A stretch of 28,020 bases of DNA from CAIMMJ01 sp037131955 (GCA_037131955.1 JBAXQC010000037.1:1-28020); one strand, 5' to 3'. Shown: positions 1-8,690, counted from the stretch's first letter. Made by a program: numbers and translations. Notes: a model not told the origin generated them from the sequence alone.

Positions 1-1013
1 GCGGGGTCAGCATTGTAGGCATCAACGCCCTTAAATTTTAAATCGTAAATTCTGAGCAAATGAATAATTTCTGCACATTTTTCATAGGAATATATTCTAG
101 AAGAGAAAGCAATTTTTTCAAACACAAATGGGGCAACTCTAAGAGCGGCAATTCCTGCTTTGCCAGATTTATCCGGTAAATTGTGGTAAGTAATTAAATT
201 AGAAAAATTACTAAACAACATGGCAATAGTTTGCGGAAACGGATTTTCTTTTGGATGAGCTCCAAAATACTTAGTAATTTCAAATGCCTTTAACGTGTTT
301 TTTTTAAGGATGCTATCTACAAATTCAAATATGTTGTACTCTCTGCTTATTCCAACAAATTCGTAAACATCATTTTCTGTGATAGCCGATGCAGAGCTTT
401 TTGAAACAACTAATTTATTGGTTTCATTAATAATTTTAGATAAATCTGTTCCCAAGTGGTTTGCCATAAGAACTGCAGCTTTTTCTTCTATAGCTTGATT
501 TCGTTCTGCAAAAAAATTCTTAATCCATTCGGGGACTTGATTTTCTTTAATCTTTTGTGAATTTAAGTATTCACTATGGGCAATCATTGTTTTGGCAAGC
601 GATTTTCTTCCATCTAATTTTTTATACTTGAAACAAACTACAAAAACTGTGCTTGGAGTTGGATTTTTAACATACTCTTCTAGTAAATTTATACTTACTT
701 TTTTTCCAGCTTTTGTAACATCAATTTGTTTTTCTAAATCGCCTAATTCTTGAGCTTCCCTTATAATAACCAATTGTTTTTCGGCCATCATAGGAAAACG
801 ATTACAACTGTTTATAACATTGGCGATGTCTGAATCCTTTCCATAAAAAATACTTTGGTTAAATGATTTTTCCGATTCATCTAAAAGATTTTTTTCTATG
901 TAATCAGAAATTAAATCAATAAAGTAGGGCTCATCACCCGTAAGAAAATATACAGGCGAATATTTCTTTTGCTCTAAATCTTTTAATATTTGGGTATAAC
1001 TTTTTTCGGCCAT
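1..1013 (-). CDS. holA: DNA polymerase III subunit delta (partial, C-terminal end cut by window edge)
   Basis: The minus strand reads open from the ATG at 1013 to base 1, about 337 codons, with no stop inside the window. The protein starts MAEKSYTQILKDLEQ and has PVYFLTGDEPYFIDLISDYI near residues 20-38, the opening of the AAA+-like HolA fold. The last visible residues, LLRIYDLKFKGVDAYNADP, match the family's C-terminal helix (LREYDLKSKGV-type), so only a few residues are missing. HolA opens the beta sliding clamp inside the clamp loader (delta, delta-prime, tau/gamma). It lies 37 bases downstream of amn on the same strand and could be cotranscribed with it. The identification rests on the N- and C-terminal motifs and on length (E. 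coli HolA is 343 residues). Confidence 0.88.
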   Translation of the reverse strand, partial: MAEKSYTQILKDLEQKKYSPVYFLTGDEPYFIDLISDYIEKNLLDESEKSFNQSIFYGKDSDIANVINSCNRFPMMAEKQLVIIREAQELGDLEKQIDVTKAGKKVSINLLEEYVKNPTPSTVFVVCFKYKKLDGRKSLAKTMIAHSEYLNSQKIKENQVPEWIKNFFAERNQAIEEKAAVLMANHLGTDLSKIINETNKLVVSKSSASAITENDVYEFVGISREYNIFEFVDSILKKNTLKAFEITKYFGAHPKENPFPQTIAMLFSNFSNLITYHNLPDKSGKAGIAALRVAPFVFEKIAFSSRIYSYEKCAEIIHLLRIYDLKFKGVDAYNADP

Positions 1014-1050
1014 TTTATAAATTGAACAGCATTAATTGTATAGAAAAAAT

Positions 1051-1824
1051 TTATTCAAACCTTAAATGCTTTATTGTATTGCCTTGATTTTTTAACTGAT
1101 TTAAGGCATCTATGCCAATTTTTAAATGGATGTCAACAAATTTGCCTGTAACTTTTTTATCGCTTTCGCTTGTTTTTACTCCATCAGGAACCATAGGCTG
1201 ATCGCTAACAAGCAACAAAGCACCTGTAGGGATTTGGTTATAAAATCCGGTAATAAAAATTGTGGCAGTTTCCATGTCTATACCCATGCATCTAATTTTT
1301 CTAAGGTAGTCTTTAAATTCTTCGTCGTGCTCCCAAACCCTTCTATTGGTGGTATAAACAGTTCCTGTCCAATAATCTCTTTTGTGATCTCTTATGGCGG
1401 AAGAAACTGCTTTTTGCAAACTAAAAGCTGGCAAGGCAGGAACTTCGGCAGGGAAATAATCGTTAGAAGTACCTTCGCCTCTTATAGCTGCTATGGGCAA
1501 AATTAAATCACCCAACTCATTTTTGCGTTTTAGTCCGCCACATTTGCCCAAAAACAAAACTGCCTTAGGAGAAATTGCACTGAGCAAATCCATTACAGTT
1601 GCAGCACTAGCGCTACCCATTCCAAAATTAATTATAGTTATATCCTCTGCCGTGGCACTTATCATGGGATGATCTTTGCCTTCTATTTCTACATTGTGCC
1701 AATCTGCAAACATTTTTACATAATTGCTAAAGTTGGTAAGAAGAATGTACTTCCCAAAATCATTTAAAGGTCTTCCTGTATACCGTGGCAGCCAATTTTT
1801 TACTATTTCTTCTTTTGTTTTCAT
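1051..1824 (-). CDS. amn: AMP nucleosidase, short Bacteroidota type
   Basis: A 257-residue protein of the nucleoside phosphorylase/nucleosidase fold. It hydrolyses AMP to adenine and ribose 5-phosphate and so acts in cytosolic purine turnover. Visible features are INFGMGSASAATVMDLL (65-81), FLGKCGGL (91-98) in the phosphate-binding region, GIDMETATIF (181-190) with the Met-Glu pair that holds the ribose, and the catalytic Asp208 in LLVSDQPMVPDG. It lacks the extra N-terminal domain of the 484-residue E. coli Amn, as is usual in Bacteroidota. The start is ATG. It is divergent from the HsdR-N-like gene across 56 bases and upstream of holA on the same strand. A purine nucleoside phosphorylase is the alternative, but the overall pattern fits AMP nucleosidase better. 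Confidence 0.88.
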   Translation of the reverse strand: MKTKEEIVKNWLPRYTGRPLNDFGKYILLTNFSNYVKMFADWHNVEIEGKDHPMISATAEDITIINFGMGSASAATVMDLLSAISPKAVLFLGKCGGLKRKNELGDLILPIAAIRGEGTSNDYFPAEVPALPAFSLQKAVSSAIRDHKRDYWTGTVYTTNRRVWEHDEEFKDYLRKIRCMGIDMETATIFITGFYNQIPTGALLLVSDQPMVPDGVKTSESDKKVTGKFVDIHLKIGIDALNQLKNQGNTIKHLRFE

Positions 1825-1880
1825 GGTGGCAATTCTTTAGTATTAAAAAAAATTAGTAATTTGGTAATATAATCTCGGGT

Positions 1881-2336
1881 GTGAAGTTACCAAATTTGAT
1901 ATTTCCTGCACATGAATTTTCCACTAAATCTATTGGGAACAAAAATTACTTATTTGATAATTTTAGAAAAAAGTGGATTCAAATTACACCAGAAGAGTGG
2001 GTTAGGCAAAATTTAGCTCACTATTTAGTAAGTCAGTTAAAATTTCCTGCTGGATTGATGGTGCTAGAGGGTTCACTTAAATTGAATGGATTACCCAAAA
2101 GATTTGATTTATTGGTATATGGAAAAGGCGGTTTGCCTGTTTTATTGGCAGAATGCAAATCTTCTGCAGTAAAAATTACACAGAATGTTTTTGACCAAGC
2201 TTCGCATTACAACATTGTATTAGGAGTGCCTTATTTATTAGTTACAAACGGATTGCAAATGTTTGTTTGCAAAATAAATTCTGAGGCCAAGGAATATGCC
2301 TTTTTGGAAGAATTGCCTGAGTTTGGTTTGTTGTAG
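1881..2336 (+). CDS. Orphan HsdR N-terminal-like protein (type I restriction enzyme R N-terminus fold)
   Basis: A 151-residue protein with one domain resembling the N-terminal nuclease domain of type I restriction HsdR subunits. It has ITPEEWVRQNLAHYLV at 35-50, then the PD-(D/E)XK nuclease residues: Asp76 in RFDLLVYG, Glu91 and Lys93 in LLAECKSS, and a QxxxY element (Gln106-Tyr110). The helicase and translocase parts of HsdR are absent, and no hsdM or hsdS gene lies nearby, so it is not part of a type I system. Similar stand-alone proteins next to holA are, to my knowledge, common in Bacteroidota, which suggests a DNA maintenance role; the true substrate is unknown. The start is GTG at 1881; no ATG precedes the domain. 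A TAATTTGG box at 1857-1864 is a weak promoter candidate. Confidence 0.8.
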   Translation: MKLPNLIFPAHEFSTKSIGNKNYLFDNFRKKWIQITPEEWVRQNLAHYLVSQLKFPAGLMVLEGSLKLNGLPKRFDLLVYGKGGLPVLLAECKSSAVKITQNVFDQASHYNIVLGVPYLLVTNGLQMFVCKINSEAKEYAFLEELPEFGLL

Positions 2337-2442
2337 TTTTATCGTTTGATGTTTTAAACACTTGTAGTTTAGACAAAAATACAAATTTGTTTAACGTTTA
2401 GTTCAAGTTCTCTGATTTTAATAGTTTACTGCATAAATAATA

Positions 2443-2838
2443 CTAAATAGTATTGTCCTCAATTAAATCCCAAAGGTTTCCATACATATCTTCAAATACC
2501 AAAACTCTTCCCCAACATTCGGTTACTGGTTCTCGTACAATTTTTATTTTATGTGTTATTAAATTCTGATGGTCTTGGTCAAAATTGTTGGTGTGTAAAA
2601 AAAGAAAAACTCTACCACCGGTTTGGTCTCCAATTCTTGATTCTTGTTGGGAACTACTTGCTTTTGCTAATAACAAAGCACATCCAGTAGAATCTTTTGG
2701 TGCAACAACTACCCATCTTTTTTCTGCACTTAATGGAGTATCTTCAATTAAATTAAAATTTAAATTTTTTGTATAAAACTCAATTGCTTTATCATAATCG
2801 TCAACTACTAAAGCTATTTTAGAAATTTTCTGCGCCAT
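2443..2838 (-). CDS. VOC (glyoxalase/bleomycin resistance) family protein
   Basis: A 131-residue single-domain protein of the vicinal oxygen chelate fold. It begins with ISKIALVVDDYDKAIEFYTKNL (5-26), the first beta-alpha-beta unit, and ends with VLVFEDMYGNLWDLIE, the usual closing strand. The position where many members carry the first metal-binding His is Lys7 here, although a His in the FLFLHTNNF strand and the final Glu are present, so the metal site may be altered. It starts 2 bases after the stop of the DUF4249 gene and is probably the last gene of a receptor-lipoprotein-VOC operon. Substrate and reaction cannot be predicted; the family includes isomerases, dioxygenases and binding proteins. 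Confidence 0.82.
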   Translation of the reverse strand: MAQKISKIALVVDDYDKAIEFYTKNLNFNLIEDTPLSAEKRWVVVAPKDSTGCALLLAKASSSQQESRIGDQTGGRVFLFLHTNNFDQDHQNLITHKIKIVREPVTECWGRVLVFEDMYGNLWDLIEDNTI

Positions 2839-2840
2839 GT

Positions 2841-3704
2841 TTATAATCTCTTTTTGTCCATTAAATAAGCTCCAAAACAGCCTATTCCACCTTTGATATT
2901 AGAAAAATTTATGGTGGGTTCCGAAAATGGATTCATTTCTTGAAATCTACTTAAATCTTTGTGGTATTTTATATAATCATCATTGCCGTTAACTAAATAT
3001 ATTAGTGTTCCTACTTGAACAGGAACATTTCCTGAAAGGCTATCGGTAGAATAACCTGCAAATATTTCGGTATTGGTTTTGATGGTTAGTCCGTCGCCCA
3101 AATCATCTGATTTGTAATCCTCAGAAATTAAAAAAGTACTAGTATCTGCAGAATTTTTGGTGGTGTTTAAAGAATATATTATTGTTCTATAGGTATTTTT
3201 TTCGCCAATTATATCCTCCCAAGAAATCTCTACATTGTATTTTAAATCTACAAAATACTCATTAGAATCATTAACGGTTCGTGTTAACTTATACTTTACT
3301 TCGTTTGGTTTTTTAACAGGAACTTGTGTACTTGCACTTAACTTTCTGCCATCAGGAATAGTTACATCCAAAAAATATTTTTCTCCTTCTTTTAGTGCAA
3401 AAAAATTTGTTGCTAACTGGTAACCCAAAGTATCGCTTATAAAAGGAATTGTTGCAGAAGTGCCATTGGAACTAATTTTTACTTCGGCATTTTTAATAAT
3501 GTATGGAAAGTTGCTTTTTTGAGAACTATAAATTGGTCGGCTATTGGTAAGCGTAACTCTAATCATTGAATCTTGAGGTGAAATAAAACATACTAATACT
3601 GGTTTTGGTTCTGTGTCGGGCAGTTCAACAGTTGCATCTCGTTCGCAAGATACAAAAGTAAGCGAGATTACTATTATACAAAAAAAGATAAAAATATTTT
3701 TCAT
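2841..3704 (-). CDS. DUF4249 domain-containing lipoprotein
   Basis: A 287-residue predicted lipoprotein. Its N-terminus is a short hydrophobic signal ending in LTFVSC with the lipidation Cys20, followed by Glu and Arg. The mature part begins with ELPDTEPKPVLVCFISPQDSMI and an Ig-like stretch with VTLTNSRPIYS, the pattern of DUF4249. Proteins of this family are usually encoded directly after a TonB-dependent receptor, as here (3 bases after the receptor's stop). By analogy with other receptor-associated lipoproteins it may sit on the outer membrane and help capture a ligand, but no ligand is known to me. The C-terminus, with GGIGCFGAYLMDKKRL, is typical of the family. The family call is confident, the function is not. 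Confidence 0.82.
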   Translation of the reverse strand: MKNIFIFFCIIVISLTFVSCERDATVELPDTEPKPVLVCFISPQDSMIRVTLTNSRPIYSSQKSNFPYIIKNAEVKISSNGTSATIPFISDTLGYQLATNFFALKEGEKYFLDVTIPDGRKLSASTQVPVKKPNEVKYKLTRTVNDSNEYFVDLKYNVEISWEDIIGEKNTYRTIIYSLNTTKNSADTSTFLISEDYKSDDLGDGLTIKTNTEIFAGYSTDSLSGNVPVQVGTLIYLVNGNDDYIKYHKDLSRFQEMNPFSEPTINFSNIKGGIGCFGAYLMDKKRL

Positions 3705-3707
3705 TTT

Positions 3708-6080
3708 TTAAAATTTAAAAGACCAAGAAACAGATGGTATTATTGGAAACAAAGTTATTTGTTTTAGTTTTTGTTTTTCGGGATCATTTGTTTGCTCAAT
3801 ATAATAGAAAAATGGATTCATTCGGCTGTATAAATTATACACACTTACTTCAAATGTTCTAGTAAAATATTTCCTTTTCTTGTGAAACTGAATTCCAACA
3901 TCCATCCTGTGGTAAGCTGCCATTCTAAAACTATTTTTTTCGCCGTAGTCGTTTTTAAAATTGGTATTTGTTCCAAAAAAATCTTGTGGGCTGTATCCTT
4001 CTTGAGCTGCAGGATTGTGCGGAGCAGCATTGTAACGTGCCAAAGGTAAAGTTATTGCATTTCCTGTGCCGTAAACCCACGTAAGAGAAAGGGTAATGTT
4101 GTCGTTAAATTTATAAATATTCACTAAAGAAATATCATGTCTTCTATCGTACCTGGGATGAAATTTTTTTCCAAAATTAATACTGTCAAACTGTACATAA
4201 ATCCAGGATAAGGTATAACCCACCCAACCTGTCCACTTTCCTTTGTTTTTCTTAAATAAAATTTCTCCTCCGTAGCTCCAACCTTTTCCTTGTGTTATAT
4301 TTTTTTCCCAGCTTATATCTTGTGCACCTGATGGGTCATCGGCCAATAGAAAACTTGCACCTTCTTTATAAAACGAAACTCTTTTCATGGTTTTGTAATA
4401 GCCCTCCACTTCAAGTGTAAAATCTTCTTTGATGTCTTTTGCATATCCTATTGCAAATTGTTGCGATTGCATAGGTTTTAATCCATTGGTAGCAGGAACC
4501 CACAAATCTGTTGGCAAGCTAACTCCTGTGCTGCTCAGCAAATGAATATACTGATTCATCATGGCATATGAAATTTTTAGAGCCGAAGTTTCATTCAGTA
4601 AATACCTGGCAGAAAATCTAGGTTCAGGAAAAATGAAATTTGTTTTTTTAACACTGTAAAACGACGCCCTTATTCCATAATTTATTCTGAGCAAAGAAGT
4701 AATTTTCCAATCGTCTTCAATGTAAACTCCACTTTCTATGGAATAAATATTATTTACTTTGGTTTCAGCGCCAATTTGATTTGCTTTTAACACAACAGCA
4801 CTTGGCGTAAATTTATGTTGTGTTGTTTGTACTCCAAATTTTAGGTGATGGTAATTAGTTGGAAAAAAATCAAAATCATGTTTAGCTGTCCAATCTCTAA
4901 TGCCACTTTTAAATTTTAAATCAAAAAAGGTAGTATCAAATTCATCTCTAATTCCAAATTGTAATTTATAATCTGACAATACAAGCGATGTATTTGAAAA
5001 TAATTTAGAACTGTATATGTGGTTCCATCTAATGGTTCCAGTTCCATTGCCCCATTGCATGTTTCCCGAAGATTTTGCTAACGATTCTGAACTGTTGAAA
5101 TAGAATTTGTCTTTGCCAAAATATCCGCTTAAAAAAACCCTGTTTTTATCGTTTACAATCCAATTTATTTTGGCATTTAGATCGTAAAAGTAATATCCTG
5201 CTTTTTGACTTTTTGGTAAAAATGGATAAACCAAAGCATCTGCATAAGTTCTTCGTGCAGAAACTAAAAAGGAAACTTTGTTTTTTAGTATTGGCCCTTC
5301 AAGCATAAATCGAGAAGACAAAATACCAACTCCTGCCTCGCCTTTAATTTTTTGCATATTTCCTTCTTTCATTTGCATATCCAAAACAGAGGATAACCTA
5401 CCGCCATATCTCGAGGGGAAACCTCCTTTTACTAACTCAACGCTCTTTAGTGCATCGCCATTGAACAAAGAAAAAAATCCAAATAGATGGTAAGCATTGT
5501 AAACTGTTGCATCGTCTAGTATGATTAAATTTTGGTCGGGACCGCCACCTCTCACATAAAGTCCGCTGCTGCCTTCGCTGCCTTTTTGAACGCCGGGTAA
5601 TAATTGAATAACTTTTAATACATCCTTTTCTCCAAGCAAAGCAGGAATGTCTTTTATTTGTTGAATCGGAATACTTATTACACTCATTCTGACTTCGTCG
5701 CTTACTTTTTTTTGTTCCTGTGCATTTACGGTTACTTCTTTTAGCTGAACACCGGGGGCAATGGTTATATCTGTTCTTAAATTTTTGTTTAGCTCAACAG
5801 AAATTTCCTTTTTTCCATAACCAATAAAAGAAACAACTAATTTGTGAATTCCCTTCGGAAGACTAATGGAGTAAAACCCATAATGATTGCTGCTTACACC
5901 TTGTTTTAGCGAATCGCAATAGATTCCAACTCCAGGTAAAGTTTCGCCGCTCCCTTCTTCTTTAATGTACCCAGAAAGCGTAAACTTATTAGACTGTGCA
6001 TAGGTTTTTTTGTGTATTAAAAAAAGAAGTGGCAACAAAAGGCAGGGTAAAACAAAAGTTCTGGATTTTGTAAAAAGCAT
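3708..6080 (-). CDS. TonB-dependent receptor with carboxypeptidase-regulatory-like N-terminal domain
   Basis: A 790-residue outer-membrane receptor. Residues 1-29 form a signal peptide ending KKTYAQ. Residues about 33-118 are a CarboxypepD_reg-like extension (FTLSGYIKEEGSGETLPGVGIYC and SLPKGIHKLVVSFIGYGKKE). The plug follows at about 130-245, with VLKVIQLLPGVQKGSEGSSG, LYVRGGGPDQNLIILDDATV and VELVKGGFPSRYGGRLSSVL. The rest is a beta barrel ending in SVSWSFKF with a terminal Phe. It would import or bind a large or scarce substrate using TonB-ExbBD energy. It is the first gene of a probable operon with the DUF4249 lipoprotein and the VOC protein. It is shorter than SusC proteins and has no SusD partner, so polysaccharide uptake is not indicated; the ligand is unknown. 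Confidence 0.92.
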   Translation of the reverse strand: MLFTKSRTFVLPCLLLPLLFLIHKKTYAQSNKFTLSGYIKEEGSGETLPGVGIYCDSLKQGVSSNHYGFYSISLPKGIHKLVVSFIGYGKKEISVELNKNLRTDITIAPGVQLKEVTVNAQEQKKVSDEVRMSVISIPIQQIKDIPALLGEKDVLKVIQLLPGVQKGSEGSSGLYVRGGGPDQNLIILDDATVYNAYHLFGFFSLFNGDALKSVELVKGGFPSRYGGRLSSVLDMQMKEGNMQKIKGEAGVGILSSRFMLEGPILKNKVSFLVSARRTYADALVYPFLPKSQKAGYYFYDLNAKINWIVNDKNRVFLSGYFGKDKFYFNSSESLAKSSGNMQWGNGTGTIRWNHIYSSKLFSNTSLVLSDYKLQFGIRDEFDTTFFDLKFKSGIRDWTAKHDFDFFPTNYHHLKFGVQTTQHKFTPSAVVLKANQIGAETKVNNIYSIESGVYIEDDWKITSLLRINYGIRASFYSVKKTNFIFPEPRFSARYLLNETSALKISYAMMNQYIHLLSSTGVSLPTDLWVPATNGLKPMQSQQFAIGYAKDIKEDFTLEVEGYYKTMKRVSFYKEGASFLLADDPSGAQDISWEKNITQGKGWSYGGEILFKKNKGKWTGWVGYTLSWIYVQFDSINFGKKFHPRYDRRHDISLVNIYKFNDNITLSLTWVYGTGNAITLPLARYNAAPHNPAAQEGYSPQDFFGTNTNFKNDYGEKNSFRMAAYHRMDVGIQFHKKRKYFTRTFEVSVYNLYSRMNPFFYYIEQTNDPEKQKLKQITLFPIIPSVSWSFKF

Positions 6081-6132
6081 TTAAATAAAATAAACAAGCA
6101 AAATAAACTATAAATTATATCATATATTGTAT

Positions 6133-6164
6133 TTTTGATAAATAATAAAAAGAAAGTAAGTTGG
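6133..6164 (+). promoter_or_regulatory. Probable primary-sigma promoter of the amidohydrolase gene
   Basis: A TTTTG at 6133-6137 (-33 element, consensus TTTG), exactly 19 bases, then TAAGTTGG at 6157-6164 (-7 element, consensus TAnnTTTG, one mismatch). Transcription would start near 6171, about ten bases before the TTG start codon. The consensus and spacing are those described for Bacteroides-type primary sigma factors; its use here is inferred. Confidence 0.45.
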
Positions 6165-6180
6165 AATTTAGAAACTAAAT

Positions 6181-7338
6181 TTGAAAAAAATAACTTCTAA
6201 TTTAATTATTGATGGTAACGGTGATGCATTTCCGCAGGCAACATTAATTATTGATGAAAATGGAGTTATAATAGATTTTTTGCGAAACGAAAAATTAGCC
6301 GATTCAGAGAATCATGAAGGAATAATTACTCCTGGATTTATTAATAGTCATTGTCACACAGAACTATCGCACTTAAAAGGGAAAGTTGAGGAAAAAACTG
6401 GTCTCCATAATTTTATTTTAGAACTAGAAAAACAAAGAAAGGCAGATAGGGTAGAAATTATAGAGGCTTGCAGAAACGCAATACTGCAAATGAAGGTAAA
6501 GGGTATTGTTGGTGTTGGCGATATTTGTAACTCGCAAATCAGCAAAGATATTTTTGAGCAAGAGGAACTAAGAGTGCATAGGTTTATTGAGTTGTATGCA
6601 TTTTTACCCGAAAGGGCCAACGATGTTTTTAAAAAAGGTTTGGAAAACTACCATTCATTTTCTGGAAACAGGTCTATAACTATCCATGCTCCTTACAGCG
6701 CCTCAGATAATTTAATTGGTTTGGTTTCAAAATGGGCTAAGCAAAACAATGGAATTCTATCTATTCATAACCAGGAATCTTTTGATGAAAATTTGTTGTT
6801 TAAAAACAAAACAGGAAAAATTTTAGAACGTTTAAAATTGTTTGGAATTGATACAGATTTTTGGAAAGAAAGTGGCAAAAACTCCTCAGAAACAACATTA
6901 AACAAGTTAGCATTAACAGAGCAAAAAATAATGCTGGTGCACAATACTTTCTCTGAAATAGAAGACATTGATTTTGCAGAAAAATTTAGTAACACTATTT
7001 TTTGGTGTTTGTGCCCCAATGCCAACATTTACATTGAAAATAGATTGCCTAACATTAATTTACTTCGAAAGAAAAATTGCAAAATAGTTTTAGGCACTGA
7101 TAGTTTGGCCTCTAATCACGGCTTAGATATTTTTGAAGAAATGAAGACCATTGCCTTTTCTTTTCCACATATACCACTGAGCGAAATGGTTAATTGGGCG
7201 TGTAAAAATGCTTCAGATTTTTTTGGATGGAAAGATTTAGGGAGTTTTAAAATTGGAGTAAAACCAGGAGTAAATTTGATCTTAGATGCTGAAAATCAAC
7301 AAGTAAACATAAAATCTAAACTAATTAAGCTCTACTAA
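6181..7338 (+). CDS. Metal-dependent amidohydrolase/deaminase family protein (TTG start)
   Basis: A 385-residue amidohydrolase of the cytosine/chlorohydrolase-like deaminase group. The metal-binding HxH is His57-Cys-His59 in GFINSHCHTELSHLKG, followed by conserved His residues in TIHAPYSASD, SIHNQES and MLVHNTFSE, and the metal Asp in LGTDSLASNHGLDIFEEM. N- and C-terminal beta strands form the usual small second domain (NLIIDGNGDAF, KPGVNLILDA). The start must be TTG: an in-frame TAG lies four codons upstream at 6169-6171 and the first internal ATG is far inside. Substrate is unknown; S-adenosylhomocysteine/methylthioadenosine deaminase, aminofutalosine deaminase or another N-heterocycle deaminase are all possible. 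It is divergent from the receptor operon. Confidence 0.82.
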   Translation: MKKITSNLIIDGNGDAFPQATLIIDENGVIIDFLRNEKLADSENHEGIITPGFINSHCHTELSHLKGKVEEKTGLHNFILELEKQRKADRVEIIEACRNAILQMKVKGIVGVGDICNSQISKDIFEQEELRVHRFIELYAFLPERANDVFKKGLENYHSFSGNRSITIHAPYSASDNLIGLVSKWAKQNNGILSIHNQESFDENLLFKNKTGKILERLKLFGIDTDFWKESGKNSSETTLNKLALTEQKIMLVHNTFSEIEDIDFAEKFSNTIFWCLCPNANIYIENRLPNINLLRKKNCKIVLGTDSLASNHGLDIFEEMKTIAFSFPHIPLSEMVNWACKNASDFFGWKDLGSFKIGVKPGVNLILDAENQQVNIKSKLIKLY

Positions 7339-7552
7339 ATAATCTATATTTTATAAAAAACAGAAAATAAAAACTGAAAAACAATAATACAAGTAGATTT
7401 AAAAATTAAAAAATAATAAATAAGAATAAAATACTAAATATATATTTGAATAAATAATTATAAAAATTCACTATCCGTTCTTTGTTTTCAATATCTGCTA
7501 TTAAATTTACTTTAGCTGCATTATTCAATTATCTATGGCTTGTTTTCCACTG

Positions 7553-7560
7553 TAAATTTG
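7553..7560 (+). promoter_or_regulatory. TAnnTTTG -7 promoter box upstream of the CsgG/TolB-like gene
   Basis: TAAATTTG matches the Bacteroidota -7 consensus exactly and ends 29 bases before the ATG at 7590. No TTTG occurs at the expected -33 distance (a TTG at 7540-7542 is too close), so the call is tentative. It lies near the end of the 251-base AT-rich gap 7339-7589, in which I see nothing else. Confidence 0.33.
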
Positions 7561-7589
7561 TTCCAACAAAACCCTAAAAATACAAAAAC

Positions 7590-8690
7590 ATGAAAACACA
7601 AAATTTAAAAATCGCTTTCCTTCTTACAGGAATTTTAATTGTAAACATGGTTTTTTCTAAACCAAAAATTGCAGTTGCTAACATTGATTACAAAGGCAAG
7701 GACTCTAACCCAGCCACTTTGGGCAATTATTTAAGAATAGAAATGGCTAAAGTTGATGCCTTTGAAGTAACAGACAGGTATGATCAAGAGTATTTGTTAA
7801 AAAAGAAAGACTTTACTATTGAAAATTGCTACGGTAAATTGTGCTTGGTAGAAGTTGGAAAAATGCTTGGAGTGGATAAAATGATTAGTGGATCAATAGA
7901 CACTTATGGCGAAACAATTTTACTTACCTTAAATTTAATAGATGTAGCTACTTCTACCACAGAAAAAACATTTGTTAAGGAATACTTGAACTTACCGCAG
8001 GAGTTTCCCGGTATAATATCATGTGCGGTAAAAGAAATGAACAGCCTTCCTATGGACAATGAATATTTAAAACGAGTTACCAAAAAGTTCAATTTAGAAA
8101 GCAGCGTTAACAATCCCGAAAAAACAACTTTAAATATGTCTGGACCAAGATTTGGCATTGCTTTTCTTACCGGAGATGCCGCCAGAGTAATGAGAGCCGG
8201 TAAGCAAGCTGGCGGATTTGACGGTTATCCCTATTTATTTCAATTTGGATATCAATTTGAAAAACAATATTTGACTCAAGGAAACTTGCAAGCTTTGTTT
8301 GAGTTTTTGCCCATGATTAATGGCCTAGACCAAGGTCTATTTATTCCCAGCTTAACAATATTGCATGGATTAAGAAGCAATAAAAACGGATTTGAGTTTG
8401 CTTTTGGCCCTACCGTTAGATTCACCAAAGAAGCCGAAGGTTATTTTGACGCAAACAATAATTGGAACATCGGAAGTACTTGGAGTGGTTCGCCCGCAGC
8501 TAACCCTTACCCATTAGTAACCAGAATGGACAGCAGAGGGGAAGTGAAATTAGAAGGAGGATTTGTTTTTGCAGTGGGATTTACTGTTAAATCGGGCAAC
8601 TTAAACATACCATTAAACACTTTTGTAATGCCATCAAAAGATGGAGTAAGATTTGGAGCTTCATTTGGGTTTAATGCCAAAAAGAATTAA
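7590..8690 (+). CDS. Secreted protein with CsgG/TolB-like N-terminal domain and beta-rich C-terminal half
   Basis: A 366-residue envelope protein of unknown function. A signal peptide covers residues 1-23. Residues 25-150 show the CsgG/TolB N-terminal-like pattern: PKIAVANIDYKG, FEVTDRYDQEYLL, then a Cys pair (Cys80, Cys85) before VEVGKMLGVDKMISGSI and ILLTLNLIDVATS. Proteins with this pattern bind partners in the periplasm or form outer-membrane pores. From about 185 the chain is rich in alternating hydrophobic and Gly/aromatic residues (GPRFGIAFLTGD, GFEFAFGPTVRF, GFVFAVGFTVKSG, GVRFGASFGFN), which suggests a small outer-membrane beta barrel or beta sandwich. There is no lipobox. It is probably the first gene of a two-gene unit with the next gene, 33 bases downstream. 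I cannot assign a pathway. Confidence 0.7.
   Translation: MKTQNLKIAFLLTGILIVNMVFSKPKIAVANIDYKGKDSNPATLGNYLRIEMAKVDAFEVTDRYDQEYLLKKKDFTIENCYGKLCLVEVGKMLGVDKMISGSIDTYGETILLTLNLIDVATSTTEKTFVKEYLNLPQEFPGIISCAVKEMNSLPMDNEYLKRVTKKFNLESSVNNPEKTTLNMSGPRFGIAFLTGDAARVMRAGKQAGGFDGYPYLFQFGYQFEKQYLTQGNLQALFEFLPMINGLDQGLFIPSLTILHGLRSNKNGFEFAFGPTVRFTKEAEGYFDANNNWNIGSTWSGSPAANPYPLVTRMDSRGEVKLEGGFVFAVGFTVKSGNLNIPLNTFVMPSKDGVRFGASFGFNAKKN

Noticed and set aside
1126..1506. Plus-strand open frame of 126 codons over amn
   Set aside because: Antisense to AMP nucleosidase, with no recognisable domain and no start region of its own; a shadow frame.
1881..2336. Remnant of a type I restriction-modification system
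   Set aside because: No hsdM, hsdS or helicase part is nearby, the protein is a compact complete domain, and the setting is housekeeping genes.
3708..6080. SusC of a polysaccharide utilisation locus
   Set aside because: No SusD homologue or glycoside hydrolase is nearby, and the receptor is too short (790 residues) and paired with DUF4249.
7339..7589. Possible small RNA or missed gene in the 251-base AT-rich gap
   Set aside because: No open frame with a plausible protein and no stable hairpin; only the promoter-like box at 7553-7560 is visible.
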